Source of the DNA: Jaapia argillacea MUCL 33604
Lineage: Eukaryota > Basidiomycota > Agaricomycetes > Jaapiales > Jaapiaceae
Direction of reading: 5' to 3'
Assembly: GCA_000697665.1 (NCBI GenBank)
Contig: KL197771.1
Coordinates: 62,594 to 126,593 of the forward strand
Length of the DNA: 64,000 nucleotides
Shown: piece after piece, positions 35,100 through 46,728 of the stretch
Numbering within the stretch: the stretch's first letter is position 1
Layout: each line of letters opens with the position of its first letter
Notes under the pieces: model-generated
Databases searched by the model: none
The model's input: the letters and a program-made list of their open reading frames with translations, nothing else
Told to the model about the DNA's origin: nothing
Made by a program: the position numbers and the translations under genes

Positions 35100-35670
35100 A
35101 TTGGATCAGGCCCCTGAGCAAACCTCCCTATGTCGGGGTGCGTCTTTGCAAACACTGGACATCATCGTCACGAATGCTATCACTTGTTTTCTGGTCCCGG
35201 GTTTGCAACTCTCTTCGATTTGAAACTCCCAGGGTAGTTTCTCCCAATATTCTTTCTGTCGTTATGAATGAAGTCCGGTTCGTTGAAACTACTGGCCTGC
35301 CATCCAGGGAAGGCAGTGCCGATGAAATCGACAGTAAGTAATTTGTAATAACATCTGCTCCGTTCAAGATGGCGGATGGTTGGGGTGCTGTCTGGAGAAG
35401 GCAGCACTAATGTGCTGACAGCAGTTGCTAGAAGCGACGTGTGGGCATGCCTGCCATGCCATCCTCGGAAGGCAGTGCCAATCGACAACACTTGGTATCC
35501 TCAATTTGAAATACTTGCAGTCCGTTCGTTCAATATGGTGACCATAGGACCTGCCATCTGGGGAAGGCCGCCCTGATGGGATCAACTCGGTACCCTCATT
35601 ATGAATGACGTCGAGTTGAGGACATGTAGCCCACTGGTGGAGAATTCTCCAGAGAATTCGCGTCAAGCGA
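35100..35670. repeat. Dispersed copies of the about 90-bp satellite unit, inverted relative to the right-end array
   Basis: Several blocks of the type CTGCCATCCAGGGAAGGCAG appear at about 35.29, 35.38, 35.45 and 35.55 kb, with intervening GTTGAT/GTCGATT stretches. These are reverse complements of the GCTGCCTTCC...GGCAGGC units of 60.7-63.5 kb. No gene seen. Confidence 0.55.
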
Positions 35671-35894
35671 TCTTTCCCAGAAATGCAACTCCCGTATCAT
35701 CGCCGACACGATTTCTGTCAAGCCTAACACACTTTTCGGGGATGGATTTGGGACCCCTGGGCTTCATGTCCATTTGAAAAGTATTTGGATACAAATTAGT
35801 TATCAATAAATGGGTTTTTTTTGGAGAAACTCAGGTTCACACATAGGGGCTGGCGGCAAGTTTTCAATTCATTCGAAGTACATGATATATATGT

Positions 35895-36115
35895 GGGTTG
35901 AGTGGGGTGATGATGAGATGTGGGTGGGAGAGGAGGCAGTGAGCTTGGGGGAGGAGGATGAGGATGTGGTGGTGGTGGGGGTGGGTGGGAGGAAGAGTTG
36001 GAAAATATTGGAGAACTGGAAGGGTTACACGGAGAGTGAAATAGGGAGAAAAAGAGGGGGAGGGCTACAGGTAAGAAGGGGGGGAGGGGAGAAGAGGGGA
36101 GGATGGGGACAGATC
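35895..36115. repeat. Polypurine (G/A) tract
   Basis: About 220 bp of G/A-rich plus-strand sequence (GGGGGAGGAGGATGAGGATG), the strand complement of the two pyrimidine tracts further left. Confidence 0.7.
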
Positions 36116-37285
36116 CAAGTGAGTGGACACACCTACGAGACTGAGGTGGCTCCATCCCTACGACTGGTCCAAACGTGCTCACGTGCTCGGTAGAGTGCCC
36201 GAGCGCACCATTTGGTCGCTGCTGCTGTTGGAGGTCTGGTGTGCGGCGGGCGGGCATGCCGCGAGATATGTGGCGACGAGGATGGCGTTGACGGGCGCAA
36301 CGAGCGAGAGGTCGAGGCGAGGGTGACGGGCAAAGGCACAGGCAAAGGCAAAGGGCGACGAGGCGACGAAGACGAAGAGAACCAAGTGAGCATGGCAAGA
36401 AGCTGATGACGAGGACGTCGAGATGTGATGATGGCGAGAAAGAGATTTGCCATTTATGGGAAGGGCGGAGATCTGGAGGGAGATGCCGAGCGCCTGTAGC
36501 GCGGGAAATTCTCTGGAGGAGTTCTCCAGAGAATTCTCTCCCAGTAGGTTATTCTTTCTGGTCGAGTTGGTTCAAGGCGAGCCTGCCATCCGGGGAAGGC
36601 AGCTTCAAGGATCCCAGAACTGCTTATGATCCAGAGCAAAATGAGGAGAGGATTTCAGGAAATATGGCAGAATTGCCGAGATTTATGCAATAGATAGGTT
36701 ATAGAAACCGGTTCTTGTCCTGGCATTGAAACGTACTTGCACTTAAAGAGCGCAGGGCTTGAATCAACTCCTAATAACATATGTCATTTTACGACAAGCC
36801 AATGTCCTTGAAGTTAAGTTGATGGATATGCGGTGCCGGAAGGTGAAACTCAGACGTACGAGCGTTAAAATAGTTACTTTGACTCAAAATACACTAAAAA
36901 AATGTAGGTACATCTTCTATAGTACATGTTGGTGTACTTTGATACCTAAGAACACAACCTCATCTCACCGACATCCAGAACGGCGAGTCAACGAACCTGG
37001 GAGCGCAAAAGTGGAAACCAAGGGATGGAACTCGCACGAAAGATGGCAGTTCGTCCGTTCATCGTAGACAGCTGCGGCCCCTTCATTTCTGGTCGCCGTA
37101 GCTTGGAAGGTGAGGATGGTTCACAGAATATTTTAACTTCTGTCTGGGGTGTTATTCGCCGAGCAGGCGAGGAGAGTGGTTTCAACTTCCGACAGTCACA
37201 GGCATATAAGCCTTCGCTTTACACCCTCCTTAGCAAATCATCCCCAACACTTCACACCCAGCATCACCCACCTCCACCCCTTTCC
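36116..37285. other. Intergenic; contains a 12-bp-arm inverted repeat
   Basis: No supported gene. AATTCTCTGGAG (36507-36518) and CTCCAGAGAATT (36524-36535) form a perfect stem with a 5-nt loop. The CTCCAGAGAATT arm recurs at 35646-35657 and 60619-60630 beside satellite units. Low-complexity GGCAAAGGCAAAGGGCGACG at about 36330-36380 also recurs near 60.4 kb. Confidence 0.45.
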
Positions 37286-38027
37286 ATGGGAGTTGCTGTT
37301 GGATCTCCTCGATCACAATTATCGGATGGCGGTGTTAGTAGGAGCACGACGATACAGCCATCGTCTCCATCGTCCACCAAAGTTGCATGGGGATCGAGCA
37401 CAAATTCCACCGGTGCGTCGGACTCGGAAGGATCGGATGGTGGAGACCGCACTTGCGTTGAAGTCGCGATGGAAGATGGAGACGTGAGCTCTGATGAGGG
37501 ATTAGATGTGGGGATATGGAAGGCTGCTGCTCTAAGGGCCGAAGGAGTACGTTCTACTTCGATTCATCTCTGTGCCAGCCACCAAGGGGCCTCTTTTCTA
37601 ACCCATCTTGTTCGTTCAGGAAGTGTACGAGTTGGAATGTAAAGTCAAGGAGATGGACAAGAAGGCTTGCCAGATGAGAGGAGATATCGAGAGGCTGCAT
37701 GCAAAGGTGTCCAAAGGGACCCAGGCGAGAAACAAGCTTCGGGCCTTTGTCGCTGAACTTGAGGAACAGGTGGAAGGGCTCGAGGGGCGTGCAGGGACAC
37801 TTCAAGAGGAGGTGCATAAGCTGCAGGACGCATTGGATGACGCGAGAAACTGGAATTCAAAGCTCGAAGACATCTTGGCCGAGGAGACTTCTGAGTGCCA
37901 CAGGGCTCAAGCTGAGGCTGGGAAGTTGGCGACGCTAGTTGGCCTGCTTGGAGGTGATGTGGCTTGCGACGAGGGCGGCGCAAATGGTGATGTGATAACG
38001 TCGGTTGATGAAGGGGTCGTTGCCTGA
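37286..38027 (+). CDS. Coiled-coil protein A, 222 residues
   Basis: Two exons (37286-37546, 37620-38027) with a GTACGT intron. Residues 1-87 are Ser/Thr/acidic and end in GIWKAAALRAEG, just before the intron. From residue 88 on, the protein is one long heptad-like coiled coil (VYELECKVKEMDKKACQMRG and EELEEQVEGLEGR-type repeats), closing with an acidic tail. No catalytic domain. The layout (disordered acidic head, W-K-x-x-A-L-R-x-E-G motif, intron, coiled coil) matches the genes at 56858-57593, 39972-40612 and 54108-54754. The total length equals that of the 56.9-kb gene. Likely role: homo- or heterodimerisation. Function unknown. Gene B follows 350 bp downstream on the same strand. Confidence 0.65.
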
Positions 38028-38378
38028 CATCTACCTTTTTCACCATGTGTTTCGCGTTTCCAGTACTTAGTTTCATCAACTTTGCACGGTCCATGTATGA
38101 TACCATCTATGACATACTTCCTCGGTCTCTACATGGGATCCGACTCATTGCATTCTCATCGGTCTTTCTTCCACATTCCACGACCCCGTGTTGGAAAATC
38201 TATTTACACGTGTTGTACAATACGTCCTGGGATACTTGGATGATTTTGAGGAATCCTCTCTATGCTTGCGGCTTGGCCCATGATGGCGCGGCCAAATTGA
38301 ACTCCGAAGATGGGCTGGTATATATTACGCCATTGCTGTGGTGTCTCTCTTTCTTCATCTCCAATTCGTCGCCTATCC

Positions 38379-39335
38379 ATGTCTCTTGCCTCTGCCAATA
38401 CTCCGTTGCTTGAGGACACTCCATCTACTTTAATAAATCCTTCTAAGTCAGCAAGAGGAGGTCTTAGTGTGAGTATTACATTCATGTGTGTTACTCCTCA
38501 CTAAACAGCGTAGCTGGACGATGAGGGGTTGGCGATGGAAGAATGTTTGGCTGCGTACAATGAAATGTACGTGGAGCAGACATTGAAGACCAGAGATTTG
38601 GAGATCGCAAGGCGTAAGGTGAGGATAGGCCAGTTGGAGGACATGGTGAGAGAGCTGGAGGAAGACATGGAAGAACTACAGGAAACTATCGAGGAACTGA
38701 GGTTTGAACCTCAAGCAGTTGTGCGTCATCTATTCCAGCGTGCAAGACAATAGGCATTTGCACCGCTCCTTTCTCACCAAGCCTTACAGGTGGCGAACGA
38801 GTTGAGGGAAGCAGTGTCGTGCAAGATGTGTAGGAAGGTGATGTGGGAACCTTACATGTAAGCCCTGCCCCGTCTGATAACCGACGTACACATGACTGGC
38901 GACTCGTTTGCATTTAGCCTGCCAAATTGTGGTGATACTATGTGTGGAAGCTGTATCCAGAGCCATTTTCGGGAGCTCCTGGCAATCCACGTCTTTAAAC
39001 AGCCGGACTACGTTTTGATCCCTGATCAAATTCGGACCAATATTCACTACTTACACCACCCTTCAAATGATTCCCGGGGAGTGGCGAATGCCTTGAAGGC
39101 GCGTCTGGCAGTCCACTTGGGGAGTGAACCACACCCAGACTATACTTGTCCACAATGCGATTGCTGGGTGGACGGCGAGAAGGTCGGTGGTAGACCGATA
39201 AGCAATTTGGTCCTCATCGAGGTGGTGAGCAGAGTTGGCTCGATTGCAGGTTGGCGCCGGCCAAGAAGGAAGATCAATGGTGGTGGTGTTGGAAAAGGTC
39301 CCTGGGAGGAATTTTGGACCAGTCTCTTGGACTAG
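38379..39335 (+). CDS. Coiled-coil RING-like protein B, 259 residues
   Basis: Four exons (38379-38468, 38514-38717, 38790-38857, 38918-39335). Exon 1 encodes a Ser/Thr-rich head. Exon 2 is a coiled coil (IGQLEDMVRELEEDMEELQE). The 68-nt exon 3 holds the first zinc pair (AVSCKMCRKVMWEPY). Exon 4 starts with LPNCGDTMCGSC...HF, and later has YTCPQC. Together these give a RING-type pattern with a long insert between the central cysteines and the last C-P-x-C pair. RING proteins of this form are usually E3 ubiquitin or SUMO ligases; that is inference from the fold. Its paralogue at 58366-59311 shares exon 3 and 4 lengths exactly (68 and 418 nt). No disruption. Confidence 0.7.
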
Positions 39336-39971
39336 GTTAGTAGGGCTAGGAGGTTTTGCGGAGTATTGCTCGTACTGTTGCCTAGATATTTGACCGAAGC
39401 TGCCTACATACTACACGACATCCCAAGCTGGCTTCGGTTCTTCCCGCAATTGGAGATTTTTAGGTTCATACCGAACATCCCACCAATATCCTCCAAAGAT
39501 GGTGAAATTACAATGTTCCTTCTATGTTTGGCCGTTTGGGCGTCGATTGTTTGTGTGGTAGCCGTGAAATCCTGGCTGCCAATCTGTGATTGTGGATAGT
39601 CACTTGTGTTCAATACTCTGTCCCTGCATTGATACATGATGTTTCCTGATGGCAGTCCGTCGTCCGCTCCCGTCTGACTTCCCTGATCACCGCATTAACA
39701 AACTGGTCAAGCCTCTCGTCTCACCATAACCTATCCTCTCCAGAAATATTTCAAGTGCCGCTTGTGTTTGCATGTACTTAAGCTGAGTAGATTCCTTGCC
39801 TATCATCACCACTTTTTGTCTCCTCCTCAGCTTGTGTGGCGGATGCAATCTATGGTTGAGAACGACGCTAAACCGTTACGCCGTCGAGACACACCTTTCC
39901 CCAAACCACTCAGTTGTTGTGCTGCCTGCCCTCACACTCCAGAAGGACCACCCTCCGCGCTCCCCAATCCA

Positions 39972-40612
39972 ATGTCTTCATCTGTCGCTACGACACATGA
40001 AGCGATCCGGGTATCAAAACCTCATTCTTCCGATGGCGTTGGGTGCATCGACGAACTCCAGGATGTCAGCGATGACGACGAGGAGTATATCTTGCAGGTC
40101 GCATCTTCAAAGGCTCTTATTTTGACCATCAACGATGTTGTAGCAAGAGACCTCGATGGTTGGAAATCTGAAGTCGAGAGGCTAAACGAAGTGAGCTTCG
40201 ACATTGATCGTTTATGTTTCGTCTTGGGCCTTGCTAACGTGACTTCGTCCAGGAAGCGGTCAAACTCCACGCCAATGTCGACGAGATGAAGAAGAATGTG
40301 GGCCGGGTTACCGATGTCTTGGGAGGGTTGAGAGCAGCGATGAAAAAGCTGAGGGAAGACAGAGGCATCTTGAATGGACGTGTTCAAGATCTACAGGAGT
40401 CTCTGGACACTTTGAGTGAGACTATGGCAACTGAGATTGAGACCGGGAAGGCACTCAGACAGCTGCTAGACGCGGCAAAGGATGAACTCGCAGATGAGAA
40501 GGAGGAGAAGAAAAGGGTTGCACATTGGCTGGATAAGGAAAGGGTGGCGTGTCAAGGAAGATGGGACGAGGTGGGGAGATTGCAGTGTTTAGTGAAGGAA
40601 GGTGGTGCATAA
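39972..40612 (+). CDS. Coiled-coil protein C, 192 residues
   Basis: Two exons (39972-40190, 40253-40612). The first encodes an acidic head with ELQDVSDDDEEYI and ends GWKSEVERLNE. The second encodes a coiled coil (VQDLQESLDTLSETMATEIE) that ends RWDEVGRLQCLV. The paralogue at 54108-54754 has the same 219-nt first exon and the same 62-nt intron length, and is highly similar throughout (for example a shared TGKALR-x-x-LD-x-AKDELADEK stretch). An upstream in-frame extension exists; the start at 39972 was chosen because both paralogues keep MSSSV there. Function unknown; probably a partner of the neighbouring coiled-coil RING proteins. Confidence 0.7.
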
Positions 40613-41160
40613 TTATCCGTTAGATAGAAGCATCTTGCTATCACATTGCGCTTTCGACCTAACAATCCCACCTGTCTCCCGCTTCGCCGCATCTCTTCCT
40701 ACACAGAAATTGGTAGAATAGCCTTCACTGTAAAAGTCACACTTTTTATGCAACGACGGTACACATCGTGTCAGGGCTCACACGGGCTAGACATATGACA
40801 TCTAAGGAAGGCATCACGATATATCTCCACCTCACCATAAATTCCTCGAAGTTCCCATGTGAGGTCTGACACCCCGGGAAGGCAACTATCTAGCTTCTCG
40901 ACAGATCACTGAGGCCTGACGTCCTCGGAAGGCGACCTACATCTGCGTGGGTGACCGAAATGTGTATCGACTGCCTGTTCAAGCCTGACGTCATAAGAAG
41001 ACGACATACATGAACTGGAGGTATCATTGGGTTCTGCTCAGAAAGTTCCGGCGTCAGCTCTTCGTCATCCGTGCAGCAACCATCACCGGTACCGAATTGA
41101 AGTCAGGCTCAAAAGGGACGGGCGGTCGGGCAACTAGTGCTTACACGATCCATATGAGTG
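40613..41160. other. Intergenic with degenerate dispersed repeat
   Basis: No gene. Three loose copies of a unit with a GCCTGACGTC-x5-GGAAGGCGAC-like core occur at about 40.86-41.0 kb. They are related to units at 5.2, 49.0 and 56.4 kb. Confidence 0.4.
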
Positions 41161-41219
41161 AGTGTCAGATATGAGACATTCTGTGAATGTTTGTACTGAC
41201 CTTCTCACCTATTTGTTAG

Positions 41220-41642
41220 CCTTCAACCACGAGATCCCTGATTCTGTCACGAAAGGTTGGGATGGGGCAATCAAGAGGGCGAAGAAGGGCCTTCCTGAAC
41301 CGGAGTCAAAAGTTGATCTCTCTGGCGTCCCAGCGCTTTTCGTGGCCGACGAACAAGATCCTGATGAGGCACCACTCACTCCGATACACCCACGCCCACG
41401 CCCAGCTTACCGCAGTGCCCCGGTCGCGGTCGTCGGTTTTGGATTTTGACAGTAAAGGGAAGGGTAAACCTCCTGCGACTGAGGAGGCATTGAGCGAAGG
41501 TGAAGCCAGTGGCGGGTCGGAGTCATCTGGTGATGAGTGTACTGGGTCGGGGATTGAGGGAGATGAAGCGAACGAGTCGGATAGCAGTGAGTCGGGTGGC
41601 GACGTCCCGCGGAGTGTTACTCCGAAGACTTCAGGGACCTAA
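41220..41642 (+). pseudogene. Gene fragment with a Ser/Glu/Gly-rich tail, frame broken near 41440
   Basis: An open stretch (AFNHEIPDSVTKGWDGAIKR; then DLSGVPALFVADEQDPDEAP) runs to about 41440. The reading then continues best in another frame as a Ser/Glu/Gly-rich tail (SGGSESSGDECTGSGIEGDE) to the stop at 41642. The 17-nt gap that would have to be spliced is too short for an intron, so I take it as a frameshift. No domain recognised. Its 3' end coincides with the start of the long repeat, copy 2. Confidence 0.35.
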
Positions 41643-44364
41643 TCGTGACTTGTCACCTGCTTGAGTCGCGAATGGTCATATATACTGTGCAAAAAATGTG
41701 GATTTACGCAAGTTGCATGTTTTGATGGAAGTGGAAGTTGGTCTCGCGCAAGTGGTATGAAGTCTGGAAGTGAGAGGCTGACATGTAGGTTAGATTTGTG
41801 CAGGTTGGTAATTAGGACAAGTGATTTTCTCAACCCCCGCAGGTTGCCAAAGTAAGCTCTCGGTGAATCGGTGTGCCATTAAATGCTATTGCAGTTCTCA
41901 GCTAGGGTGGTTCGATGGCCAACGGCTCAATCCCCTACGATTCTACTAATCAAAACACTTCGATGCCATTGAATGGGTTCCACGAGACCTTGGGCACGAT
42001 CAGAAGCAAAGGAGGGGTAGTCTTAACGCTCAAAGGGATAAGTATGCGGTAATTCGAGGACGAGCACTGAAACACCTGGCATAGGGCCAGGACCAACCAC
42101 ACCACACACGAGACTGTTCATTATCCTCCAAGTCTCATCGTTTCGGAGGGCCTGACAGACCACTGGGACGGCCGCACAGTACTTCACCAGTGGCAATGGC
42201 TTAACTCGGAATTAATGTTGTTGCGTGCACCAGGCACGTGGAGCGTGAGGTCTTGAGGTAGCCGGTTGGGATACTCTGGTTAACGCACGGACTGTGGCAG
42301 TGAGGATATATCTGAGACTCCTCCAATGGTGCCCTAGAACATTTATATTGTGAATGGTCAGAGAGAGCTACTGCTCACTGGACGTGATAAGATTATAGTG
42401 TGGCTGATAAGATAACCAAAGGACTCGCTCCGATGCTCCGTGAGTGCGCCAAAGGCCAAACTTGAGGGCTTCATACCAGTAGAAATGATCATCTTGAGCA
42501 TTGCTGCAGCGACCTGCAGCGGCAACAAACTTGTGTGAACATAAACATGAATGAATCGAGGACTTGTCCTGTCCAAAACACTGGACTTGCTTGGAATGGG
42601 TGGCCAAAACTAACTTCGACATGTCAAAAATTTTACCACTTGTTGCAATTCTCTCGCTTGCAGCTGACTAGTTCCTGCAATACGTCCCAACTTACAAGAC
42701 TGAATTTTTGATCGTCCAGATGTCGCACATGACAACATTTGCCCGGTCGTCGCCTCGGCCGATGCTCACTTGTCGATGAAGTTCGGAGAACAAAACAAGA
42801 TTTACGAAGAAGCCTGAGTGGGTCGACGTAGTTGTCAATGCCAGAGATTAAACAAAGGGGAGAAAGCAAATATACCTTCTGGCACACAAATCAACCCTGA
42901 GTCAAGAAACAACAAATAAGCAAGTCTTTGAGAGGCGTCCTCGCATTTCCCAGAAGCCAGACTTCACCTTCTTGACACCTACTCACCGTGCATCCGACAC
43001 GGGACTCGGTGTACGCCCACCTGGGACGCTCTGAGGGTTGTGATGTCCCTAAATACCCAAGTATCACTCTCTCAACACTTGCTCACCGTGCATCTGACAC
43101 GGGACTCGGTGTACGCCCACCCGGGATGCTCTGAGGGTTGTGATGTCCATCAATACCCAGGTATCGCTTTCTCAACACCTGCTCACTGTGCATCTGACAC
43201 AGGACTCGGTGTATGTCCATCTGGGACACGCTGAGGAGGGTGATGTCACTCGAATAATCGGAATCTGTGCCCAACCACCCACTATGAGCATAGAGGTGAT
43301 TTAGCAACCAGATGACACGATATGGGAGCACCCAGGTATTACTTTCTCAACACCTGTTCACTGTGCATCTGACACAGGACTCGGTGTACGCCCATCTGAG
43401 ACATGCTGAGAAGGGTGATATCACTCGAATAATCGGGATCTGTGCCCAACCACCCACTATGTGATTTAGCAACCAGATAGAACGACCTTGGAGTAAGTGC
43501 GGATCATGCAGCCTGCGGTGAGAACCAAGACAAATATTCATTTGTCAGTTGAAAATAACGACTCATGGGCTATCTATCGGGGAGATTTGTATAATATTAG
43601 CGACGCGTAACCCAGAAAATGGTTGGAAAGCGAGAAAAGGGCTGAGAACGCACCTGGAAAGTCTGAAAACGCGAAGACTGAACGTCGACAGCCCCCGGAC
43701 GCAGTGGGGACATGGCTGATGGCGAGTAGGCTTGTAACCGAGCCTGAACGAAGCAGAAAGCAAGGCGGGGGAGGTGGCATAGAGATGCGACATGGGTTGA
43801 GGGGCTGCCGAGAGTTGCACTCAAGGGAGCTGGAAAATATGCAAAGAGGAGAAAGCCAACAAACGCTTCAAACGCCGTGAGAATTAGAGTGGATAAAACG
43901 AGCCTAAGCGAACTTGTTCATCCCGCCATCTCGACATTCGTGCAGCTGGTGGTGACGTCACGGTCCAGACCCTGGTTCATTTCGGTCGTCCGTCCGAGTC
44001 TGTGCTTGTCGAGCCCCTCCTTCAACCCGTACCATCTGTCATCTCCCTGGAGTGCAACTCCTGGCAGATCTGCTGCGTCTCTCTTGGCTCGATACCAAAT
44101 CCGGGCACATTCCACTATGAGGAGTAAACTCACTCAGGCTGAGCGAGAAAACAACTTCAGATCCAGTGAGTAACTCATTCAGAAGAAGTGGGTTTGGATG
44201 AAGGCCATGTGAGAAAGACACCTCCGACCGTGGGTGTCACTCGCTGAAACGACGAGTGAGTAACTCATTCCTTTCTAACCATGTCCCTCACTTCCTTGCC
44301 AGTACGGTACTCATTCGATGTGAGGGTCCAAGTCGCGTGAGGTAACGTAGCGAGGGTCTTTTGC
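41640..44364. repeat. Long dispersed repeat, copy 2, interrupted by about 1 kb
   Basis: 41641-41681 matches 5824-5864 and 42714-44364 matches about 5866-7507. So the two halves of the repeat are separated here by about 1030 bp absent from copy 1. From 42804 rightward it is almost identical to copy 1, including the 100-bp tandem array (42983-43459). It ends at GTCTTTTGCT, where the hAT relic begins. Confidence 0.8.
41682..42713. other. Insertion of about 1.03 kb within repeat copy 2
   Basis: This stretch has no counterpart in copy 1. It has no open frame of note. I did not find convincing terminal inverted repeats or a target duplication, so I cannot say what inserted, or whether copy 1 lost it. 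Confidence 0.5.
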
Positions 44365-45540
44365 TCAGGTAGGGAGTGACATGGGTCATCCGGGACCCAA
44401 CCGTAACAAACCCGTGGATAAATTCAAACTCCGTTGTCCGACGGATGTTCATCCACCCCTCCTGCAGGTTATCCGTGGGTGTGGCGTGACGTGGGTTTAG
44501 TGCACCGGAAGGGTGTGTTGCTGTGGTACTCTTTGACCGTAGGATGCGGGGTGTAACGAAACACAAAGATCATCATTATGTAGAAGGTGGATATACTGTA
44601 TAATAAGAAACTCTCTTCGCTGCAAATCACCAGCCATAACCTTCTCAATCACCTCCGCAGCAGCCACCATGCCAGGAAAGAGTGGTGTCTCATCCCAAGA
44701 GCCCAACGCCATCCCCGCACGGAATGTTTGATTGGCCAAGTTGTGCTGCATGAAGTTTTGGCCACGTCGTCCCTCAGAGAAGAATCGTTCTGCATCCACA
44801 GAGGTCGCTATAAGATGAATGAGAACAACATAACAGCCATACAATTCATAGGAACATACCTGGTGCAGAGCAAAAGTCACTTCCCATCATCGAGAGCGCG
44901 GGAGTGACACCCTCCTGAAGGGACACCTCCGAGGCTCTGTATTGCGGAGGTGGGGATGGGTGAGTCATTCAAATATGTACTGATGTCGTCAGGAATTCGG
45001 GCGGGCGTTGGTGCCACTGGTCGAAGCCATCGAGATAGGGGCTGTGAAATGTCAGCTAGACGTCACGTAACTTCGACGAGACGCCGACTTACCTGGCTCG
45101 AAGTGCTTGCAGTCAGTTTTGGGCTTGATGGGGAAACAGCGCAGGATTTATATGATTCATCCAACGGTTAACAACGAGGTGGCAAACAGCCCCGACCTCT
45201 TCTTCACTCCAACCCCACTTGCGAAACCAGTCAAGTTTCTTGTCAGGAGACATTGCTATGAAGGGGTATGAGTATACGACGAGACCACTAGTGGGATAAA
45301 CACCAAGTCACCGATCGAGATTCCATATCTCGCAATCTCCAGCTTCAAGAAGCAGGCCTGCATGAGCGGCAAAGCGGATGACGTTAGGTACGGGATCGGA
45401 AGATTCTCGCACTTGAGTCAACAAGTCCTCAGTTTCTTCGAGAAGTTCAATGACATTCGCAATGAGAGGGAGCTCTTTTCGGGAGAACGCCTCTGTTGGT
45501 CCGAGGAAAATCCATCAGAAGTCAATTAAACTGAGGTAGT
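44365..45540 (-). pseudogene. hAT-family transposase relic (C-terminal half)
   Basis: Minus-strand fragments in changing frames read, in order, LIANVIELLEETEDLLTQVR, VPNVIRFAAHAGLLLLEA, IAMSPDKKLDWFRKWGWSEE, DDISTYLNDSPIPTSAIQSL and ATSVDAERFFSEGRRGQNFM followed by LANQTFRAGMALGSW. These are the successive conserved blocks of hAT transposases, the last being the C-terminal dimerisation domain. Stops and frameshifts separate several blocks and the N-terminal zinc-finger half is missing, so it is dead. The likely right-hand terminus in element orientation is CAGGTAGGGAGTGACATGGG at about 44366, beginning exactly where the homology between the two long repeat copies stops. The other end was not found. 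Confidence 0.75.
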
Positions 45541-45609
45541 ACTGGTGGGCAAGAGGTCCTTACTGCCAGCAAGTCTTTCAATTCACCAGCGAGTGGTAGT
45601 GAATTAACT

Positions 45610-46141
45610 TCATGTGACCTCCAAAAAGAAAGCCACGGCTCGACGAACGTTGAGTTCTACAGCTCCTTTCACATCCGCTAGATCTCCGTTCAACTTCTCA
45701 TTCTCCTCCTGCAAATCACCCAGTTTGCTCTCCACTTCTCGCTTCTCCGCCTGTATTTCAGCGTAAGCCTCGTGGAGCGAGGCCCCAATGTTCTTCTCGA
45801 TCCGAAGCGTCCTCTCCGTCTCCTGAAATTTCCTCCGCACCTCTTGGAACTCCTCCATGTCAACGGTCTCCTTTAACGCGTCAGAGGTGGGATCCCACTC
45901 AAGATAAATGGCTCACCTCTGCCCACTGCTACATTTCCGACTTTCGCCGATGTTGTCCTCTGAATGAACATCCATTGGCAAACGTTTAATCAAGTAAATA
46001 TGATGAAAATCCTTACTTCCTCACAGGAGCCTCGTTTGGTGGTGCTGTATGGTTGTCATCATCGACGTGTTTCTTCCGCTTGCCTTTGATCACAGGAGAA
46101 GACGACGGAGATGTCTGAATGGAGGACTTTAGAGGGTTCAT
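45610..46141 (-). CDS. Coiled-coil protein D, probably lacking its RING exons
   Basis: The start ATG at 46141 opens a basic/acidic head (SPVIKGKRKKHVDDDNHTAP). After one or two small exons near 45.95-46.0 kb whose borders are uncertain, the last exon (about 45870-45610) is a coiled coil (ETERTLRIEKNIGASLHEAY; EKREVESKLGDLQEENEKLN) ending at a stop at 45610. Its size and make-up resemble the coiled-coil exon that precedes the RING exons in genes B and E, but no cysteine-bearing exon follows. The hAT relic begins within about 70 bp. It may be truncated by that insertion. It is divergent to gene E, with starts 588 bp apart. Confidence 0.5.
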
Positions 46142-46728
46142 GTAGCCAGTCGTCTCAGAGCTCCTTCGACCTGCGGTACTTCATTGGGAGCGTGTTGGAG
46201 TAAAGTAACCGAAGAAATCACAGAAACCAGCAAGACCGCAATGAGCAGATGTGGGGAGTGACTCCTCGCACGTGCACTAACGGTGCCAAGATGAAAGTTT
46301 GATGGTCACTGAAGCGACGGTAGCAGCCCAGTGCTAACCAATCGGTGGGGTCTCCGTAAAGCTTCCGACTAATTCATCCGGTCGTGACGACTCCGAGTGT
46401 TGAGACCTGTTGGGTTATTACTGGGAGTCACTCCGACTAGAAATTCCTGCTAGTTTCATTCGCTCGACCCGAATTCGTTCTGCTAGCCCCAAACCAGTTT
46501 TTCAACGCTACCTGGAGTCACTCCGGGTAGAATCTCCTCGTCTTGCTTGCAATACTGTCCTCCAACGCTCTTCCAAGTTCTGCCCAGGTGTCCCAAGTCA
46601 CCCCATACAAAAGCTCGTTCGTCTTATAGTTGGTTTTATCCTTGCAATTTCCTGACACACCTTTCAAAGCTACTTATCTCACTCCTGGTAGAATATCTCC
46701 CCCCGTTCGACTCCTGCTCGACATCGAC
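46142..46728. promoter_or_regulatory. Intergenic region between divergent genes D and E
   Basis: 587 bp between the two start codons. It contains a threefold near-repeat of the form TACTGGGAGTCACTCCGACT / TACCTGGAGTCACTCCGGGT / TACTTATCTCACTCCTGGTA, each followed by AGAATNTCC or AGAAATTCC, at about 46420, 46510 and 46670. These look like diverged copies of one unit and might be regulatory or simple duplications. Confidence 0.35.
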
